The notes under the pieces are model-generated. The model was given only the letters and a program-made list of their open reading frames with translations. It was not told the DNA's origin and made no database searches. The translations under genes were made by a program, and so were the position numbers. Shown piece by piece: positions 18,462-21,243 of a stretch of DNA of 21,243 bases. Within the stretch, counting starts at the first letter, position 1. Every line of letters begins with the position of its first letter. The stretch is from Brachionus koreanus (lineage: Eukaryota; Rotifera; Eurotatoria; Ploima; Brachionidae): positions 223,974 to 245,216 of the forward strand of contig PJRA01000034.1 of the NCBI GenBank assembly GCA_016987375.1. The letters run 5' to 3'.

Positions 18462-20205
18462 ATGGCTGATCCAACTTGTTCAAACAGCCCGCTTAGTCTA
18501 TTGCACAAATTTGCCTACGAAGGAAGCAAAAACAAGCTAAAAAATCTCCTAAAAACTGGTAATTCTAATGGAAATAAACAAGATAAATTTTTGTTCAATA
18601 ATTTTATTTAAAACAAAGAGCTAAATGTGGACAAACTTGACCAAAATGGCAATACAGCCTTGTATTGTGCGTGTGCCCGTGGTGAAAAAGACTGCGTAAA
18701 AATACTGCTTGAAAAAGGCGCCAATGCAAACGAGTAAACTCATTTAATCTAAATTATATTGTAATTTATTGACCGGTTGGCGTTTAGACGATGCCAGAAC
18801 AACGAGACGCCCATGCACGTGGCAGCCCGCTACGGCCAAACAAAAATTCTCTTGCTGCTGCTCGAATACGGCGGCGATCTCCGCTTTCACGACAACTTCA
18901 ACCGGACACCCAAGACCTGCGCCATGCAGCAGGAGAATGCCGCTCTGCGACGCAAGACCCTCGCTCTAATCGAAGAGACGCGCATGAACGCCCAACTTCA
19001 AACAAACAAAACCGACGCTCAAAAGCTCTCACTGCTTAGCATAACACCCAAGTCACGCGACGAACTAGTCAACCCGTGCTCGGTCGGTTTCGGCATTCTT
19101 TACAAGTCAACTGGTGAAATAGGAGTGCCCATTGTTCTACCCATAGTCAAGGAAAACGAGCTCGAACACGACTACTTGGGCGAAACGTTCAACAATGGCG
19201 CTTTCATGGTGTACGAAAGCATGAAGTGGAAAGAACTGCATTTGGTAACTGTCAAACGGCTTCATTCGAACATAGCCGACCAAGGACACTCCGATCTTCT
19301 AATCGAAGAGCTAAATTACTTCAAGAAAATAAATCATTGTCCCAATATATTGTCCATAATGGGCTTTTGTCAGTATGTGAACTCCGAGGGCCTCATGCTA
19401 ATGTTTGAGCGTGTCCAAGTCGGCTCTCTGTTTGCTGTGCTGCACGAACGCCAACTTACCAAGCCGCCCAAACTCAAAAGCATTTGTCAAATAATGCTCA
19501 ATGTTTGTGATGCGCTCATCTATTTACATCAAATGAACATACTGCATTGTTATGTTAGCTCGCACAGTGTTTTCTTGACCACGTTTCACACAGCCAAGTT
19601 GGGAAATTTTGAGTATGCAGTGGAGAAAAGTGGCGATTTGTCCAAGCAGAAAAAGACTAAAATTGTTGAGAACAAATTGGAGAATTGTGCATACAATTGG
19701 CTAGCGCCAGAAATACTAGAAAATTCAATACCTACCGAATTGAGTGACATGTACAGCTATTGTGTTGTTATGTGGGAGTTATTTGAGTGCTGTATTCCAT
19801 GGCAGTCATGTGATCATATTGAAATACAGCACGAAATGTTAATTAAGGGAAACAGTTTGCCTGTTGATCATGAGAAAATAGTTTTTCCGTTTAATCGGAT
19901 AGTAAAAGACGGATTTTCGAATCCGATTAAACGTATGAGTTTTGAAGAAGTGCGCGACGTGCTGGAAAATTATCAGATTCAATTGCATCAAAATCAGAGT
20001 ATGTCTAAGGTTAAAGCGAAACCATTGTATCAGCAAGTGCCTAGGATCAAGTCAAATAGTGTGTCTGGTATTGAGACTTTGAATAGTGATCAAGTGGATC
20101 AAAATTCACACAACTCAGCCGAATACATCAAGTGTGATGCCTACAGGTATGGTCTATGTTGAAATTTTGTTTGTTTGTTTTTCTTGTTTTTCTAGAAGTT
20201 TATAA
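18462..20205 (+). CDS. TEX14-like ankyrin-repeat pseudokinase
   Basis: Homologue of TEX14, which in mammals stabilises germ-cell intercellular bridges. Model: exons 18462-18558, 18619-18733, 18788-20146 and 20196-20205; 526 aa. Ankyrin repeats span about 11-115 (NGNTALYCACARG, ETPMHVAARYG). They end in GGDLRFHDNFNRTPKTCAM, strikingly like vertebrate TEX14. The pseudokinase covers about 160-440. It keeps the VTVK lysine (Lys227) and LAPE (376-379), but HRD is HCY (324-326) and DFG is NFE (344-346), the same sites degenerate in TEX14, so no phosphotransfer is expected. SLFAVLHERQ and YNWLAPE are further family matches. Mammalian TEX14 is about 1500 aa; its long C-terminus with the CEP55-binding GPPxxxY motif is absent here. 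The C-terminus is uncertain: no splicing ends at 20162, while a second donor gives a 572-aa form with a membrane anchor. Confidence 0.88.
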
Positions 20206-20338
20206 TCAATTTGAAAAAAAATATGCTCAAAAATTTTTATTTAAGAAAAAGTTTTTGAAAAATTTTTTGAGAAAAAAATTTATTTCATTAATAGTGCTAG
20301 TTGTGATATTTATCGCATTAAATCAATATTTACTATGA
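20196..20338 (+). other. Possible alternative C-terminal exon with transmembrane tail
   Basis: A strong pyrimidine-rich acceptor (TTTTTCTAG) ends at 20195. From the donor at 20147 (CAG|GTATGG) the exon stops after three codons. From a weaker donor at 20152 (G|GTCTAT) it stays open for 47 codons. That reading is lysine-rich, then KFISLIVLVVIFIALNQYLL and stop, which resembles a tail anchor. The lysine-rich part is low-complexity A/T sequence, so chance is not excluded. Confidence 0.35.
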
Positions 20339-21243
20339 GGTAAATTAGATTTTAATTTTTTTCTCATAGTCCTAAATTATATCTTAAAAATTGATTTAAC
20401 TCAAGAATTATTCTTTTACTATATGCCCATTATTTATTGAATAGAGCTAATAAAGATTTGATGTTTTACGATTTCTAATCTAATGTAAGTTTTGAATAAA
20501 AATAAGATAAATTTATTAGGTGAAATTATCTTCTATTTGAACAAAATACTTTTCCGAAATAAAAGATTAGTGATTTTCTAAATTTTAAGAATTAGAAAAA
20601 ATTTATTTTTTGTAAATTATTTTGATTAAATTTAGACCAAATATCGAGAAAATCATTCTGATCTGATCATTCCTGTTTAGTTTGATTTATTGAATGAATG
20701 GTTTCGTGAAATTTAGTACAATAAAACAGAATATTGATATTAAAATAGAAAAACAAATTTAGCATTAAAATTATTTTTGTTTTTTAGATAACACTTAAAC
20801 TTTGTCTTATTCATTATTATTTATGCACATCATTAGCAGACTTTGACTTAAGGTGCAACTAAGTATGTTGCAGTTTGTTAAACGCCTTTAGAAAAAAAGT
20901 TATACTCTTTTTTAGCATTATTTCTTGTTATATTTTTAGTTTTGTATCAAATTTACCAAAATTGAATAAATAATAAAATAAGAAAAAAAATTTTGAAGCC
21001 GAATCTACTTTGATAGTTTTTTGTTACATGAATTTTCTCTGGTGTAGTTGACCTAATTAGTCTGTGGAGTTGTTGTAATTAAAGCCATCTCATAAAACTC
21101 ATATGCATTCTGTAATGTGCTTTTGTTATTTTTTTATTTATTTGTATTTCCGTACCGAGCTTAAGCTCCTTCAGATTAAGAATAAAATGTAAAAAAATAA
21201 AATTAAAGTTAAATAGAATAAAATAAAAATAAAAAATAAGAAA
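20339..21243. other. AT-rich 3' region with a possible MITE remnant
   Basis: Non-coding AT-rich DNA. At 20887-20908, CCTTTAGAAAAAAAGTTATACT differs at two positions from the right arm of MITE copy 2, and TTGCAG precedes both. It may be a decayed half-copy of that family. A 12-bp palindrome GAGCTTAAGCTC occurs near 21158. No gene is visible. Confidence 0.4.

Noticed and set aside
18769..19408. Extra frames in the GC-rich part of the TEX14-like exon.
   Set aside because: They are Arg-rich shadow frames caused by high GC; only the frame continuing the ankyrin and pseudokinase domains is supported.
18462..20205. Integrin-linked kinase (ILK) as the identity of the ankyrin-pseudokinase gene.
   Set aside because: ILK has more ankyrin repeats and a different linker; the GGDLRxHD, PKTxA, LFxVLHER and NLEY-like motifs follow TEX14 instead.

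Overview
The window is nuclear DNA from an animal. It is very AT-rich. Its genes are broken by tiny GT-AG introns of about 44-60 bp, use AATAAA polyadenylation signals, and encode metazoan proteins: a Raf kinase, the ciliary BBSome subunit BBS7 and a TEX14-type ankyrin/pseudokinase. The combination of very high AT content, ~55-bp introns, tandem metabolic gene duplicates and cilia would suit a rotifer or another small protostome. That placement is a guess. Intron-exon models were built by hand from reading frame, splice dinucleotides and protein-family alignment from memory; none is backed by transcript data.

Layout. 1-1537: AT-rich DNA with the decayed 3' end of a LINE reverse-transcriptase ORF. 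1538-3323 (minus): a compact Raf kinase in two exons (RBD, degenerate C1, kinase), 575 aa. 3529-3978 (plus): an unrecognised 149-aa basic protein, head-to-head with Raf. 4039-9673 (plus): three tandem classical short-chain dehydrogenases/reductases. The first two share a 154-bp perfectly identical block running into the 3' flank. The third is split by a 2.4-kb intron holding a stack of transposons: a MULE relic, broken by a solo LTR, itself broken by a MITE. 9880-15330 (plus): a complete BBS7 gene (six exons, 716 aa) with a textbook RFX X-box 101 bp upstream of the ATG. Its second intron is 3.1 kb and holds a LINE 3' end split by a second copy of the same MITE family, an orphan 88-codon ORF and a Ty3/gypsy RT relic. 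15909-16184 (minus): a small secreted, mucin-like, probably GPI-anchored protein. 17465-17910: an isolated GC-rich, hairpin-forming, tRNA-like island, probably a SINE. 18462-20205 (plus): a TEX14-like protein with ankyrin repeats and a kinase-dead pseudokinase, whose last intron offers two competing donors.

How the parts relate. Raf (growth signalling), BBS7 (ciliary traffic) and the TEX14-like protein (germ-cell intercellular bridges in mammals) have no evident operonic or pathway link. The SDR trio is a tandem expansion with signs of gene conversion. The most notable non-genic content is a MITE family with long inverted repeats beginning GGCAWTGTGAA and 8-bp target duplications. It is seen in two full copies, each proven by an interrupted host element.
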